The notes: generated from the sequence alone by a model not told the origin. Shown: positions 1-13,671, counted from the stretch's first letter. The stretch is 64,000 bases of DNA from Sinohyriopsis cumingii (GCA_028554795.2 CM068839.1:39523006-39587005), one strand, 5' to 3'. Translations and numbers: made by a program.

Positions 1-3000
1 ATAAATTATGTGCATCTTTTATTTCATTTGTGAGGGGAGGTATATTCAGACTATAGTGCTTTTCAATTTTTTGAAGCATTTCTTTATCTACAAAGTTAAC
101 TTTTTACAGCTCATAACTATGTTTTAAGAGTCTTCATTATAAAATCAAGTGACATTTTTCTGAACTAAGGAAACTAGAGAAATGGTAAGCAATTTGATCA
201 AATAAATACAAATATACCCCAACATGTCACCCTACCCCCATTATGGAGATGAGTCTATAGAAAATGCACAACTCTTCCAAAACATAACAATGGCTGGCCA
301 GCCTGCATATCTTCTGATGATTTCTAAAGTCCACAGAAATTCACTTAAAATTGAGAGAACAGTTGTATTCACAAAATGTTCCATATATTGCATCCAGCTG
401 CAAGTCCAAAATAGCAACATCACTTACAAAAACATGGAGCTAAAAGATTAGTCAATATGACAATGACCATAATACATCCAAAGTTTCACAGAAATCCATG
501 CATAGAATGATTGAGATTTCAACAAAAACAGGTTTCACTATTATGATTCAGCAATATTAACCTTAAAAAATGTTTACAGAAAGAAATGCACAAACAAATG
601 CTTCATATCATGCTAAAGCAAATGTTGCAATTCAACCCTTCACATTTTTTGGGAAATGGGAAAAAACTATGCTTCTGGGTAGCTTTCCAACACTGATGGT
701 AAGTGCAACTAATTTGAAATATTTTCAGTACTGACAAATCATTTGGTCAGTAGCTGTGAAGACTGTGGGTTTGGACACATGAAAAAAAACATGCTTTGTA
801 GTTCTGCAACAACAATTTATTCATTATTAATTATTTTGCTCCCAGCCCAGGTATAGATCTATGTTTGGAAAAGAGACACAAGAAATCATTCAGATTATGT
901 TTTGGCACTAGTCCCAACATTATGGCAAGTTTGAAAGCTAAATTTCCAGGCTTCTTCTCTTCTGCCATTTCTATGTCAGGCATTACCTGCAAAAACAAAA
1001 AAAATTTTTTTTTTAACTTACAGTGGTTCTGATGCTAAGAATTAAGCTGTCCCTGTGATCCATATTATTATTTCCAATTGTTTTACACTTTTCTTCTAGA
1101 GCTTTTCTGCATGCTGTAAGTGGAAAGTAATGTAGGAAACATGGTAGTTATTGGAGGTATCCCATCATGATTTTCTACATAAGTTTTTGCACTTTTTAAA
1201 TGAGTGCAGTTCACACTGAACATTTTTCAATATTTATTTTAAGGATCTGACCTGTTTTACCAATATTTTGTAGGCTTTAGTTTTTTCATGGAATTGTATG
1301 TAATACCATTACCTTCTGTTTGTTGTTTCAATGTGCATATACTGTGAATTCCTTTATTTTTGTGGGAGTAATTTTTCATGGCTTGGCAGTGACTTTTGCA
1401 TCAGTACTTTTATTCACTGATTAAAAAAGAATGTGTGTGCACAAAAAGATCACTGTTTTCTTTGAGTTTGTGGTTTGCAGGAACCACACGATTTGATGCC
1501 ATATTAAAAACAGCAAATTCACAGTATTTACTTTTGATCAGAACTTTGAATGTACACATCAGATGTTTCAAGGTTTCTCTAATTTTAGCATTTTTGTCCA
1601 TATCTGGAAGCACATCACCATCATTTGTTCAATACTGAAAGTTCTTTTATACAGGGATGATTTCTGACAAAGTTGGTCAATATCTATAGGTGTTTCTTAA
1701 AGATGTTTAAATGTTTTTCTTTTTTGGAACAGTGTCCATATCTGAAGGCTGGCTGATCAGCTTATTTGTACAGTCACATGTGAATGCTTTTTGTCTGATT
1801 TGATCCAATTCAGTAAAGCATTTATTTTTATATAAAAAATTAATATAAATGTTTTTATACCCTTAGTAGTGATGGCCATATTTGACAGCAGTTTAACAAC
1901 ACTGAAACAAATTTTAAAGCCCTCAATGCCAGGATGCTTTCTGTCAAATTTGGTCAAATTCTACTAAATAGTTTTTGTCAATAAGATGTTTAAATGCTGC
2001 TCTGTTTTTATTAATGGCAGCTGTATTCTTAGTAATTGTTGATATATCTGACAGCAAATCAGTCTGCTGTACAAACCTTATGTTCCCTTATGCCAGGATG
2101 CACATTAACAAATTAGCAAATTAGCTCTTACGCTATTCTTACACAGGAGTCTTTCCTTTTAATATATTCTCAAAGTTTTATGATGAGAGGAATTGAAGAG
2201 ATTATAATATAAATGACAGCTACAACTTTTCATTGCTTAATTTTATTTTATAATGTATCGCAAGAGCATAATCCATAAATAGGTGAGAGTAAGATGTAAT
2301 TCAGTGAAAAAAGTGTAATGATTATGCCATAAGCGTAATGGTTTGCATGTATGACAATGGCTCTTTTCTGTCTCAGTCTCAGAAATGACCAATCAGTCAT
2401 GATCATTCCAACTGTCAAACTCTAATGAAATGGAAATTTAATACCAATTCTGAAGAAGAGGGAAATAATTTTCCTAAAGCTGTAAGAAATCTTAAGCATC
2501 TGTTTGTTCCACAACCCCCCACAAAAAAAAACAAAACAATTCCAGTTATGAGCTCACAACTAAAAATAAATGACTTGAGATTTCAGTTTTGACTGTTGAG
2601 ATTTTTCATTCTGACTTCGGAGAAGCTGGTGTCAAGGGTCAAATGACTTCGGTTGTTAAATCTATTGAGAACCCTGTATATACACACACATACACTGTCA
2701 CAGGGACATATTTAATAATTTTAAGTGTTGCTTCAGAAACAAAATTCAAATAATAGATGGCTGGACAAACAAAAAAATAAAAAAAATATATACTGCAAAC
2801 TTGTACAGCTCTAACAGCACAAGTCTTAAGTGGATCAAGAGTATAAAAAGTATACTAAAGTTGAGAGGTATCTTACATGGTTTTGGACTTTTTACCCATT
2901 AACTAAAGTGTGTATCATGTGTACAAATTCTCTCTGTAACAAGCATCAACTGTAGATACTGAGAAACATTTTTTTTTTGCTGAAACATCTCATGATAATA

Positions 3001-3063
3001 AATGCTTATGAATTAATACTGAGATGGGAACATTTAATTCTTGTAAGATTTCTGGTATAATAA
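1..3063. other. Non-coding DNA downstream of the host gene
   Basis: AT-rich sequence with no supported gene. Its right part should be the 3' untranslated region of the host minus-strand gene that stops at 3064. A candidate minus-strand AATAAA lies at 2242-2247, but several other AATAAA/ATTAAA matches exist, so the cleavage site cannot be fixed. Weakly repeated phrases such as tctgtcaaatttggtcaa recur between about 1490 and 2110 and again near 29420-29690, which suggests an old dispersed repeat. Short ORFs here look like chance. Confidence 0.5.
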
Positions 3064-3139
3064 TCATACCCTATCCACTGACAGCTTGTGAACTACTCCA
3101 TCTGGACCAAGGAGAAATGTGTTGATGCCTTCAAAAACC
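3064..3139 (-). CDS. Host gene, exon 5 (terminal coding exon)
   Basis: Last coding exon of the minus-strand host gene. The acceptor reads TTTATAG just above 3139. The exon starts with one base that completes the split GAG codon of exon 4, then encodes 24 residues beginning VFEGINTF and ending LSVDRV before TGA at 3066-3064. The pattern of an aromatic/hydrophobic strand, a short loop with DG and a final Asp-Arg matches the end of the C6orf136/DUF2358 family as I know it. The phase match with exon 4 is direct sequence evidence. Exact family membership is inference. Confidence 0.75.
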
Positions 3140-3506
3140 CTATAAACAGAAAACAAAAAAGTACTAAGTAAACGAGTTCCTCAAAAGAACTGATGCTCTA
3201 CTGGCCTAAAAATGGTCATTAATATTCTTTTACATGTTATAAAATACCTTATGTACAATCTTAAGTAAAATATCTTTTAAAAAGAGTCCATTGAAGGGAC
3301 AGATGCTCTATGGGCCAAACAAAAATTTACAGGAATTCAAGATAAGACCATTTCTTACCACTAATAGTCAAGTGTTGAAACTATCTGATATTCTTCAATG
3401 ATAAAAGGATTCTCAAGATGGTTGCTGTGGTGGCCATACAGGACCTCAGATTGGCACCATTTTCGTTTAGGACCAACTAGATATCATCATATGAAGAATT
3501 TTAGTT

Positions 3507-4662
3507 AAAACCCCATGCTGATATAACCATCCATTCAGTGAAAACCCCATGCTGATATGACCATCCATTCAGTGAAAACTCCATGCTGATATGACCATCC
3601 ATTCAATGAAAACCCCACGTTGATATGACTTTCCATTCATTGAAAACCCCATGCTGATATGACCATCCATTCAATGAAAACCTCATGTTGATATGACTTT
3701 CCATTCAATGAAAACCCCATGCTGATATGAACATCCATTCAGTGAAAACCCCATGCTGATATGAACATCCATTCAATGAAAACCCCATGCTGATATGACC
3801 ATCCATTCAGTGAAAACGCCATGCTGATATGACCATCCATTCAATGAAAACCCCATGTTGATATGACTTTCCATTCAGTGAAAACCCCATGCTGATATGA
3901 CCATCCATTCAATGAAAACCCTATGCTGATATGACCATCCATTCAGTGAAAACCCCATGTTGATATGACCATCCATTCAATGAAAACCCCATGTTGATAT
4001 GACTTTCCATTCAATGAAAACCCCATGCTGATATGACCATCCATTCAGTGAAAACTCCATGCTGATATGACCATCCATTCAGTGAAAACCCCATGCTGAT
4101 ATGACCATCCATTCAGTGAAAACCCCATGATGATACGACCATCCATTCAATGAAAACTCCATGCTGATATGACCATCCATTCAGTGAAAATCCCATGCTG
4201 ATATGACCATCCATTCAGTGAAAACCCCATGCTGATATGACCATTCATCCAGTGAAAAACCCATGCTGATATGACCATCCATCCATTCAGTGAAAACCCC
4301 ATGCTGATATGACCATCCGTTCAATGAAAACCCCATGTTGATATGACTTTCCATTCAGTGAAAACCCCATGCTGATATGACCATCCGTCTAGTGAAAACC
4401 CTATGCTGATATGACTTTCCATTCAGTGAAAACCCCATGCTGATATGACCATCCATTCAGTGAAAACCCCATGCTGATATGACCATCCATTCAGTGAAAC
4501 CCCTATGCTGATATGACCATCCATTCAGTGAAAACCCCATGCTGATATGACCATCCATTCAGTGAAAACCCCATGTTGATATGACCATCCATTCAGTAAA
4601 AACCCCATTCTGATATGACCATCCATTCAGTGAAACCCGATGCTGATATGACCATCCATTCA
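3507..4662. repeat. 34-bp minisatellite, about 34 copies
   Basis: Tandem array of a 34-bp unit containing gaaaaccccatgctgatatg followed by accatccattcagt. Most units differ by one to three substitutions (cagt/caat, gctgat/gttgat, accatc/acttts-like variants), and a few carry small insertions. It lies in the last intron of the host gene. The unit resembles phrases in the neighbouring dispersed repeat (4663-5400), so the array probably arose by local amplification. Confidence 0.95.
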
Positions 4663-5400
4663 AGAGGAATAGTGATAACAAGATGACTTAGCTGACCACT
4701 GTATTGGATATCTGAGTGGCACCATTTTCATTTAGAACCAACAAAATATGTGACGAATGCATGAGTAAAGTTTCATCGCATTACTCCAAGTAGTCCTTGA
4801 GGAGTAGTGATAACAATGACAAAGAGACAGTCAGAGCAAGACAGAAAGAGAGAGTGAGAAAGATTGATACCAATTTCATTTATAACCAACTAGGCATCAT
4901 AAGAAGTCTTGGTGAAAACGTCTTCTAGTAATAACCATGTACTGATACAAGCATTTATTCAGAAGTAGCAATAACAACATTGTTAAGCCAGCAGCCATGA
5001 CTGTGATTGCCATATTGGATGACTGTATGGTACCATTTTCAATTAGTTGTAGCTAGACATCGTAAGACATTTGCACTGAAAAACCAGTCAATATGACTTT
5101 CCATTCAGGAGTAACAATAACAAAATTTTTAAGATGGATTCTTAAGTGGAACTATTTTTATTTCAGACCACTAGACAGCAGAAGAAGGCTGACAGTGAAA
5201 ACCTCATGTCAATATGATTGACCCTTCAGAAGGAGTAGCGGTGTGGCAACCATGCTAGATGTCAAAGTGGCACAATTTTGAATAAGGACCAACTAGTCCA
5301 TCAGATGAATGTGTATGAAAAGTTTCAAGTCAATCCTTTAAGTTGTTTAGGAGTAGCAATAATAAACTTGAGCTGGATGGATGGGCAATGGACAACAGAT
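4663..5400. repeat. Degenerate dispersed repeat flanking the minisatellite
   Basis: Three or more diverged units share phrases such as gaccaactag, gtgaaaac, tgatatga and ggagtagcaataacaa, each spaced roughly 150-250 bp apart. There is no open frame of note. I infer an old interspersed repeat from which the 34-bp minisatellite expanded. Confidence 0.5.
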
Positions 5401-6360
5401 TATCCCATAAGCTCTTCTTGTTTATAACTGTAGATATAAGTTAATAACACAAGTAATTACCTTTTACAAGCATTTTCTATTTAAATGATTCAACAAAAAT
5501 GTTAAATATACCAAGTAAATTAACTACTCTGAGTATCATCAATGCTTTTAGGATTACGATTTGAAGTTATTTTCCTTTAAAAAACTTGATTCACTTTTTA
5601 TTAAAGAAACAATTGATCAGTAGAGTTAAATATATAAAGTAACTATTATTAGAAATTCAAACTATTCTTAGTTAATGAGCAGTGAGAATGCCAAAGGCTT
5701 GAGATAAATAAATCCACCCAAGCAAAAACAAAAGACCTTCACAATTTAACTGGATGAACAATAATAATAATAATAATAATAATAATCATAATAATAAATA
5801 ACTACTGAAAGAGGGTGACATAATTAGCTTAAGAACTAATCTACCTTGAGGAAAATATTTCTAAATAAACAAGTATAAAATCATATATATATGGCTGGCG
5901 TAAGGCAATATGGCATACAGTGCAAAACAGACATTTGCCCCCCCCCCCATTAAAATATTTGCTAATGAGAAAGCTCATAAGAAATTTATATAATTTATGA
6001 TCAAATAAAATGATTTTTATATGAAGAAAAACAAAGGTTTTGTTTCATTATAGCTCCGTGTCTGATTTTTGTACTCTTTTTTTCCACAGATTTGTGTCCC
6101 TATGAAAACAGTTTCCTGTGCAAGTGAACTGCTCTCACATAGCTTGCAATAGCCCTGATATATATGTGTGTGTGTGTGTGTGTGTAGCTAAATCTTTGAT
6201 GTCACTGGATACACTGATTATGAAAGAAAAAAGTAGAGTGTGCATTTCTAATCTCTACTTGTATACTGTTCCAGAGCACTAGAGACTTCTTTTGAATAAT
6301 ACCTTATTTGATTTTATGGTGGACATGGATCTCTGTTGGAAAGTGTCAACTGGCTGTTTT
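5401..6360. other. Intronic DNA with simple repeats, no gene seen
   Basis: AT-rich intron sequence. It contains an AAT microsatellite at about 5760-5799 and a GT run at about 6158-6185. I see no coding exon, RNA gene or transposon termini. Confidence 0.6.
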
Positions 6361-6729
6361 GTGTGTGTGTGTGTGTGTGATTTGGATTTTTAATGTAGCT
6401 TTAACAATTTTCCAGTCATACTGCTATGATGTCTGCAGTGTGACAGTTTATAGTGATGTCTAGCACTGGGGCATCATGCCACAGACATGTAGCATGATGT
6501 CCCTCCCAGTAACATTATCATGACACCTGGCTGACCAGTCCTAACACTAAACTCTTAATGCTGAGCATCAAGCGAGGCAGCTGTTAGTACCATTTTTATA
6601 AGTCTTTGGTATGACTTGGCCTGGGATTGAACCCATGACATCCTGCATCCCAGGCAGATGCTCTAACCACTAGGCCACCAGAGCGGTCTAACAGACTCTC
6701 TAACCACTAGGCCACCTGAGCAGTCTAAC
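6361..6729 (-). repeat. tRNA-derived SINE, family A, copy 1
   Basis: Read on the minus strand, the head has an A-box-like TGGCCTAGTGG and a B box GGGTTCAATCCC, followed by a conserved body (aagtcataccaaagactta ... gatgtctgcagtgtgacag) and a tail ending in a CA/GT run at 6361-6380. Part of the tRNA head is duplicated (two A-box phrases about 35 bp apart near 6670-6720). Three other copies lie at about 18670-18985, 31254-31543 and 38135-38402, with the same body. Confidence 0.8.
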
Positions 6730-7202
6730 AAGATATGTGTGATAGTATTATAGCAATCATAAATAGAGTACAGTTACTGGATATCTTGTACATTAACTTA
6801 GCTTTTCCTATATAAAGTCCTTATTAGTAATATTTTTAACTTGTCAGATAGCTATCACCATTTTCTAATTGGTCTGACATTAGTCTGAATGCCCTTTTTC
6901 CAAGACATACCAGCTTTGCTACATTTTTAGCACTGAATTTTTTTGCACAAGGTAATAAAGTAATTTAAATATGGTTGTATGCAGCTATAATAAAATAGTT
7001 TCCTGTACCTTTCTGGGAAAAAGTCTCTTTTATCTTACTGAACAGCCATAAACCTGAATTAAAATTTTAATGATAAATGTTACATGTTCAGTCCATGTTA
7101 TACTATTATCTACAAAATGATCAAGTACTCTATTAACAAGCCATATGCCATGCTGAGATAAGTAATACTTCAGTTTTACCAGTATTAAGTATCATATGAT
7201 CA

Positions 7203-7268
7203 CTTGTGTATGTATGTATGTATGTATGTATGTATATATGTGTGTGTGTGTGTGTGTGCATGTGTGTG
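7203..7268. repeat. GTAT/GT microsatellite
   Basis: Runs of tatg followed by tg repeats. The short ORF over it is a by-product of the repeat. Confidence 0.9.
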
Positions 7269-7389
7269 TATATTTAAATTTCTTGACCATGATTAAAGAT
7301 TGTAATGTTAATTTTGTAAACAAAATATTACACATTTTTGTCAATAACTGTAGATTATATTTTAAGATAATTATTATTTGTAGGTAAAC

Positions 7390-8994
7390 ATGTTACTGGA
7401 TTGGATTTCAGAACTTTGGTTTTCCCCTTGGAAAACCAGGTCAACCTGATACTTTATCGTATCTTTATTAAAATTAAATTAAAGACCTGATCTTTTTTTG
7501 CAACTTGGAATGTTCTGGAAATGAACTTTTGAACCTCATATTGTGTCTGATTTTTTATATTGAACAGAATTACTCATTCCTATCTTAACATTAGTAATGG
7601 AATCAGTCTTTTAGTTGTGTTCATTTATAATATGAGAGAATTTATTTAAATTATTCATTCGAATTACTAAGTGCTCATTGCTTTTAGGACTAAATCACTA
7701 TTTTTGGAATTATTGTGAATTCATTCAAGGATATCCTGGATTATATCATTGTGATACATCAAGATTGTTGGCATATCAACAAATTTAAGACCATTTGCAC
7801 ATAGCATATTCAAGACTAGAATTTATTCAGAACACCAATGAAATTCATTCAGAACATTCTTTACTTCTGGACTTGTGATAGAACTTTAAGGACTATTTGG
7901 GATTTAATTCACAACACTGTAAGTTCCTTTCAAATTTTCACTTTGCATTCATGGGAAATTATTTGTTGACTTTTACTAAATTTGTTGCTTTTCACTCTTT
8001 TCTATTATTTAAGTCCATAGAGTTGTAATAATCAGATGTTCAATTTGTTAGGACAGCCTGTAAAGAAATATCCAAGTCATGCTTTGTTTTTCTGGACATC
8101 TGACAATGCTGTTTCACCTGAAGAGAGATCTACAGATAAAACTGAATTAAGCCTTGTGGTACTCTTTAATTGTTCCAATTAAGATATAATGTATTTTATG
8201 TAAACATGTTATATTCTTTCATTTAAGTATGAAGTAAACCATATAAATGTTCTGTCATCACATTGGTAAATGTTCAAAAACTTTTTTAAAAAATCCTGAT
8301 CAACCAATGTAAAGAAAAAGCATTCCTGAAATATATAAGCACAGATTCCATTATTCTGCCTTGATCAAGTACCTGAAGCGATTTATCATGACAAAGATCA
8401 AGTCAGTTTTACCTTAACAATTCTGTCCAAAACTGTTGGTTTGGGTGTAAAATTGAGTGTTTGGTTAAATGTGACATGAATGACTTGAGGCCATGTTTTT
8501 CAATCAATTTTAACAAGTTTGGTAGTTCTGATTTGACTGTTAGTTATCTACATCTTCCATAAAACCTGATTTGTGAAGTGGGCAAATGAAGTTGCAATAC
8601 TTAAACTATGAATGGTATGCTTTCTGAATTAACTTAGGCAGATGTTTTCATGAGTTATGTACCAATCTGATCAACTCCTGTATTAGGTGACATATTGAGA
8701 TTTTTGGAACGAAGTTCTTTGATACTAGTGGGACAGAAAACATGTTATTTTGCTGGTGCAGAACATGTTTTATTTCATCAAAGTTGTTCACTGTTACAGG
8801 TTCATTTAATTTTGAAAATTATGTTGGTGAATTTTTTAAAATTAAAAACATTTTCAATATCAATGTTACCTGTGAAATGGCATTATTTTTCAGAAGCAAA
8901 TGATTTTTTTGTGTGACTAACTTCAAATTTTGCTCCCATAATTTCAATGAAAACTCTCTTAAAAGACTCTTTATGCTTTCAAGCTTTGATTGAT
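7390..8994. other. Intronic DNA, no gene seen
   Basis: AT-rich sequence of the last host intron. Short ORFs at 8695-8916 and on the opposite strand have no recognisable protein character. No splice-bounded exon is evident. Confidence 0.5.
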
Positions 8995-9380
8995 AACAAG
9001 TTTTCAAACTTGATATTTTTTCATCCATACTTTATACTGTGCATGGTTTCCATTAGCATTGAGTTCACATACATGTACCACTGAATATTCATTGAGTAAA
9101 CTATAATAACCAACCTAACTGGCCTACCACTGAAATCAGAGATGCCATGAAACAAGTTTTCAAACTTGATATTTTTTCATCCATACTTTATACTGTGCAT
9201 GGTTTCCATTAGCCTTGAGTTCACATACATGTACCACTGAATATTCATTGAGTAAAGTATAATGTCCAACCTAACTGGCCTACCAGTTGGTCTCATGTTT
9301 TCATGGCATCTCTGATTTCACTGGTAGGCCAATTAGGTTGGATACTATACTTTACTCAATGAATATTCAGTGGTACATGT
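8995..9380. repeat. 156-bp tandem duplication joined to an inverted copy
   Basis: The segment 8995-9150 (starting aacaagttttcaaacttgat) is repeated directly from 9151 with a few changes. A partial third copy in inverted orientation follows at about 9301-9380, so 9073-9150 and 9301-9380 can pair as a long hairpin. The phrases tgaatattcattgagtaaa and cctaactggcctacca appear in both orientations. It could be a MITE with a rearranged end or a foldback repeat. Confidence 0.8.
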
Positions 9381-9519
9381 TTGGAGATTTCATCCATAAA
9401 TTATTCAATCCACACTACAAAGATTCATCAAAATCTCCACAAATTTGTATTCCATGCACCATAATGAGGGTCATCAAGAAATTACTCTTAAGTTTTATAA
9501 TAATCTCTAAGTGATAATT

Positions 9520-11633
9520 ATGTGAGTATTGTTTCTACATTGTTTTGCCTTAGTTGTTAAAAATAGGGTCAACGTCTATTAAGAGTTCATTTTATACTGA
9601 CTGCAAATTACTGTAAATAAGCCCCCTTCTAATAAACATCCCCCTTTTCCCCCACAAAAAAACATATTCTTACCTTACCAACCCTTATAGATCCATTATG
9701 TTATGTCCAAATAACTAAAACAGTACACGAGTAATCCAATGACTGTTAGCAAAATAAATAAAACAACTTAATTTACAAATGTTTTCAGTCAAACAGTGAT
9801 GTACAGTATTTAATGCCCACCACCTAACTGCAACACCCATAAGGCTCATTTTAATGCACATAAAAATTACTGCAGTTTAAGTGTAAAATTTCCATCTAAA
9901 TCATCTTCATTAAGCAATAATGTATTAACAGAGCTATGGGTTGGTACACAGAGTATAAAAACCAAAATGTTACTTCTTAAATAAAGCAATCAAAATAACA
10001 TTAGTACATAACAATAACAACAAAATGAAGTCAACAAGGTTTCCCTTCATTAATATAAATTTTATTTAACATTTCCTGCACAAGTTGTTGCATCTAAGCA
10101 AGGGTAGTGGAGAAAGGGACACCATGTTCTGGAAAACTGGGTGGGTCAGGATGCACACAATTTCAAAGGGCCAAGGAAAGTATTGAACCAGAAGATACCT
10201 GAGGCATTTGTAGCAGTAAAAATATAATCAGATAATCACATTTGCCTTGATGGGTTTACCATCTCAAATCAGTTTGCACCACACAACCAACTTTTCCATG
10301 GATGTTTACATCATTGTTATTAGAGTCATATTAATCAATCAATAACTACAGAATATTCATGAAATTTTATATATTCCTTTAGGCTAGCATTTCCAGTCTT
10401 TACTGTTATGCAAATCTGATATTTTCCATAACAGTTTTTGTGTACCAGTATATGAAGAATTATTCCAACCAGGCATACAATTACATAGGGCAACCATTAG
10501 TGATATTTTGTTTAACAGAAACTAGTAAAATATTAGTTCCATAATATATGATACTTCCTATTATGGCTAACATACTACTCAACAAACCACTTCTGTATGA
10601 TTCATATTCTTTGACACTGATGTGAAAATGTTTTCTGTTTTTGTTAATTTCAATGGTACTTTTAACAAATTATTGACTAAATCATGGAAGGAATTTGGGA
10701 GCCAAGGGCCTTTTCCATGGACACACTAAGGGAAAGGCAAAGCTTCCATTTCTTTGACATGATATAACCAACAATGTGTTAAAAACTCTGTTAAAACCAA
10801 TGGACACATTATGCATGACAATGCAGCTGATATATACAAGTTCTTAACTACATGAATTCACCTAATGGTCTGGGATTAAGGACAAATTTAAAGCAGATTT
10901 TGCCATTTTCCTCTTGAAGCATATAAAAGCACGTCATGATGATGAAAAAGCATGCATCAGGAGAAACCGGGGGCAAAAATTTTGGGAACATAGGCCTAAA
11001 ATTGTGGGAACAAACAATCCTGCACTCGATTTGCAACGATGCATATCATCTTTATCACTTAGATGTTTGAGGAAACAGACAAAGAGGACTGAATTTAACT
11101 AAAGGAACTTAAGTCTTTATTCCAATGGTGTTAATGGTGTCACATAATACTGACCAATCAAATACCCAAGTATAGACTCAGCTTTAAGACACATAAGGTC
11201 AAATTAGTTCCAGCTACTATAAACCAGCACATGTCCAAACCTGGAATCTAACACAGGACATCAGAGGATCAAAGAAAACACGTGATTGCTATATAATCAA
11301 GAGGATTTTAATATACAGCCCCATCTCTCTTATAATATCACACCTAAGAGAGGTCATTTTGTGATAAGGCTATTCAAACACACACAGGACTCCAACAGGC
11401 AACTTAAGACATTTTTTAAACATAAATATTAATTAAACTATAAAGCTGAATTCCCTCAGGACTATGTATTTAAAGGTCAACAGATCCTGCACCAAGACAT
11501 TTGCTATTTGGTCACCATGAACAGCAGCAACCCATCTCAAAAGTCTGTTTTTTCATCAAACAAGGTGTCCACAAAAGTGTGATTACTGTACTTTTATTTG
11601 GATGGTTTAAACTGACAGCTCCTTTCTACTTAC
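9520..11633. other. Intronic DNA, no gene seen
   Basis: AT-rich intron sequence up to exon 4 of the host gene. Nothing beyond chance ORFs and scattered repeat fragments is visible. Confidence 0.5.
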
Positions 11634-11822
11634 TCTGTTGCTGCCTCCTCTTTTAATGACATGAGGTATTTTAATGCAGAGACCCCTGTCACCTGCCAAT
11701 GCATGCGGATTACCCCTTCATCTGGATGTGATGTAATTCTTTTGATGATCAGTCTGACTTTGCTGTATTTAAAGGTACCAAGTCTCAGCTTTGCTATCTC
11801 CATCGCAAACATATTTTTCCCT
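11634..11822 (-). CDS. Host gene, exon 4 (DUF2358-like core)
   Basis: Internal exon of 189 bp with acceptor CTTTTTAG and donor GTAAGT on the minus strand. It begins with one base that completes an Arg codon from exon 3 and ends with two bases completed in exon 5. It encodes GKNMFAMEIAKLRLG, then a strand-rich KVRLIIKRITSHPDEG segment and MHWQVTGVSALKYL. The series basic strand, HPDEG turn, MHWQVTG strand resembles the C6orf136/DUF2358 fold as I know it. Both splice junctions agree in phase, which strongly supports the exon. Confidence 0.85.
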
Positions 11823-13050
11823 CTAAAAAGAATGATAACAGAATGACAAGTTATATTGATGGTGTTAGTACTGTACAGAGAAAAACATTATGGAAATGAA
11901 TTTTATGATAGGGTGGGTTAACTTTTTTATATTTTACTGCTTTCCTGTAATATTTCTGACATGATCAATCCACCAAACAGATCAGAATTTGACAAGATAT
12001 GGTATAATTACAATGCAATTCAGATGTCTTGGAATTTTTTGTCCCTTTGTGCTATGTTCATAATCTAGTCTTAATTGTGTTACTTTGCTGAAACAATTCG
12101 TTCTGAGATCCCGTAACCTGCTTATGAAAGTATCTTGTGGTGCATCACTCTCAACTGATATACTGCAATACGCAGGGCTTGAATTTAAAAATTTGTTCCC
12201 ACTAATTCACAAGATCAAGCAAAAATTATTTTACTGATTCTGCCTAAATTTCACTGATCATACTAACATAAAACAACCATATCAGTTTCAAATTCAAGTG
12301 TTTAAAAAAAAATCAATAACATCAACTCAAAACAGTAATTCCTGCATTTCACCAATAGGACTCACACTTATCCTGCACACTTTCCCATTTCTCCAAATAC
12401 TCAGTGAAGAAAGTGCACAACATCGGGGTCATACTTGAGACATTTGTGCTAATTTTCCCAGCACTTCAAGTACTTTCTTAGTCTCTTCTCTTAATTATAC
12501 TTGTGATTGAACTTACTCTCGCCATTGTGTAATGTATGCTGGTTTGGTTGCAGATGTTCACTGTGCTGTGAAAATTTTAGAAAAATTCTATCAGGTACCC
12601 ATCGATTTTATTGACTGGTTATCTGGGTACCCAATCATAGGGAAATTGTATTAAATGTGTACAAATCTGAAAAGCTTTGTTGTAGGTAGACACTGGCATG
12701 AATGGCATGCAAAAGAGTATTTTTTCAGTGGTCAAAGTGTACAAGTCAGAGTGTAATTTGCAAGTCAGATCCTATGAAGGGGTCACTTGTCATCAATGAG
12801 TCAGAGTTGCACTTTGAAAAATAAATAAGTCCAACGGGATCAGCAGATAGATAGGAAGAAAGGAAAATTAACAACAAAACTGTAAAATATACTTGTATTA
12901 TTGAGTGTAAAATGTCACACAAAAATTAAAAACATTCAATCTGTTCTAATTAAATCCACTAAAATCCACAATGCTTGACATTTTAAATCTATTAATATGA
13001 TAAATCCATGATTTCAATTACAGGTCATATAGCGATACACAAATAGTTAA
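11823..13050. other. Intronic DNA, no gene seen
   Basis: Start of the 17-kb third intron. It is AT-rich with no exon or transposon end that I can support. Confidence 0.5.
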
Positions 13051-13052
13051 GT

Positions 13053-13172
13053 GTGGGTCGGTGGTTCTTTCTGGGGGTTTTCCCCGGGTTCTTCCTCCAC
13101 CATTAATACTGGCCGCCATGTATAGCCTATTGTGTGCTGAAAAATGGCGTTAAACCCTACAACAACAACAAA
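13053..13172 (+). repeat. SINE family B, 5'-truncated copy
   Basis: The sequence gtcggtggttctttctgggg ... caccattaatactggccgcc ... ttaaaccctacaacaacaacaa is shared, in inverse orientation, with 37938-38138. The tail is (CAA)n. Only the 3' part is present here; the copy at 38 kb also has a tRNA-like B box. Confidence 0.7.
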
Positions 13173-13584
13173 TAGTTCAGAATGATCCAATTTACAATAT
13201 CTTATAATAACCTCTCCCTAAAAAACTCACACACAATGGGATCCAGAAACAAAGGCTGAACCATAAATGAGGGCACAAGTTATTGAGGGATCTCCATAAC
13301 AATATGAAATGTTAATATCCTCATTGGACATAGAAAAAACTGAGTGGGGCTGTGGGGAGCGAACTAGTCTATTTAATGGCTGAATACTCTTAAAATTGTG
13401 TTGGGAATAATTGTAACGAAGCGCTTTTCTAACAAAGTTATTTGTTTTTATAAAAAAATGACTTTTATTTTCAAGATATCCAACCACTGAGAGAATGTTA
13501 TTATTGCTGTTCCAACTGGTCTCAACAACTTTCACATATGTGAAAACATTGTGTATTACATAACTGCTTTATGTTATTGTTGAG

Positions 13585-13671
13585 TAGTCTGGTTCCCTGA
13601 TTATTACTTGCTTTTCTCTCTACTCTTGTGGCATGCAACTCAAGCAGCATTCTAAAAAGGGAACCAGACTA
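13585..13671. repeat. Short inverted-repeat element
   Basis: A 13-bp perfect terminal inverted repeat, TAGTCTGGTTCCC and its complement, bounds 87 bp. It is probably a very small MITE or foldback. No clear target duplication is seen. Confidence 0.55.

Noticed and set aside
3507..4662. CRISPR-like array
   Set aside because: The units are directly abutting 34-bp repeats with no unique spacers, in an animal intron; it is a minisatellite.
6600..6729. tRNA gene
   Set aside because: A and B boxes are present, but no cloverleaf folds and the same body follows in four copies; it is a SINE. The same applies at 31706-31900.
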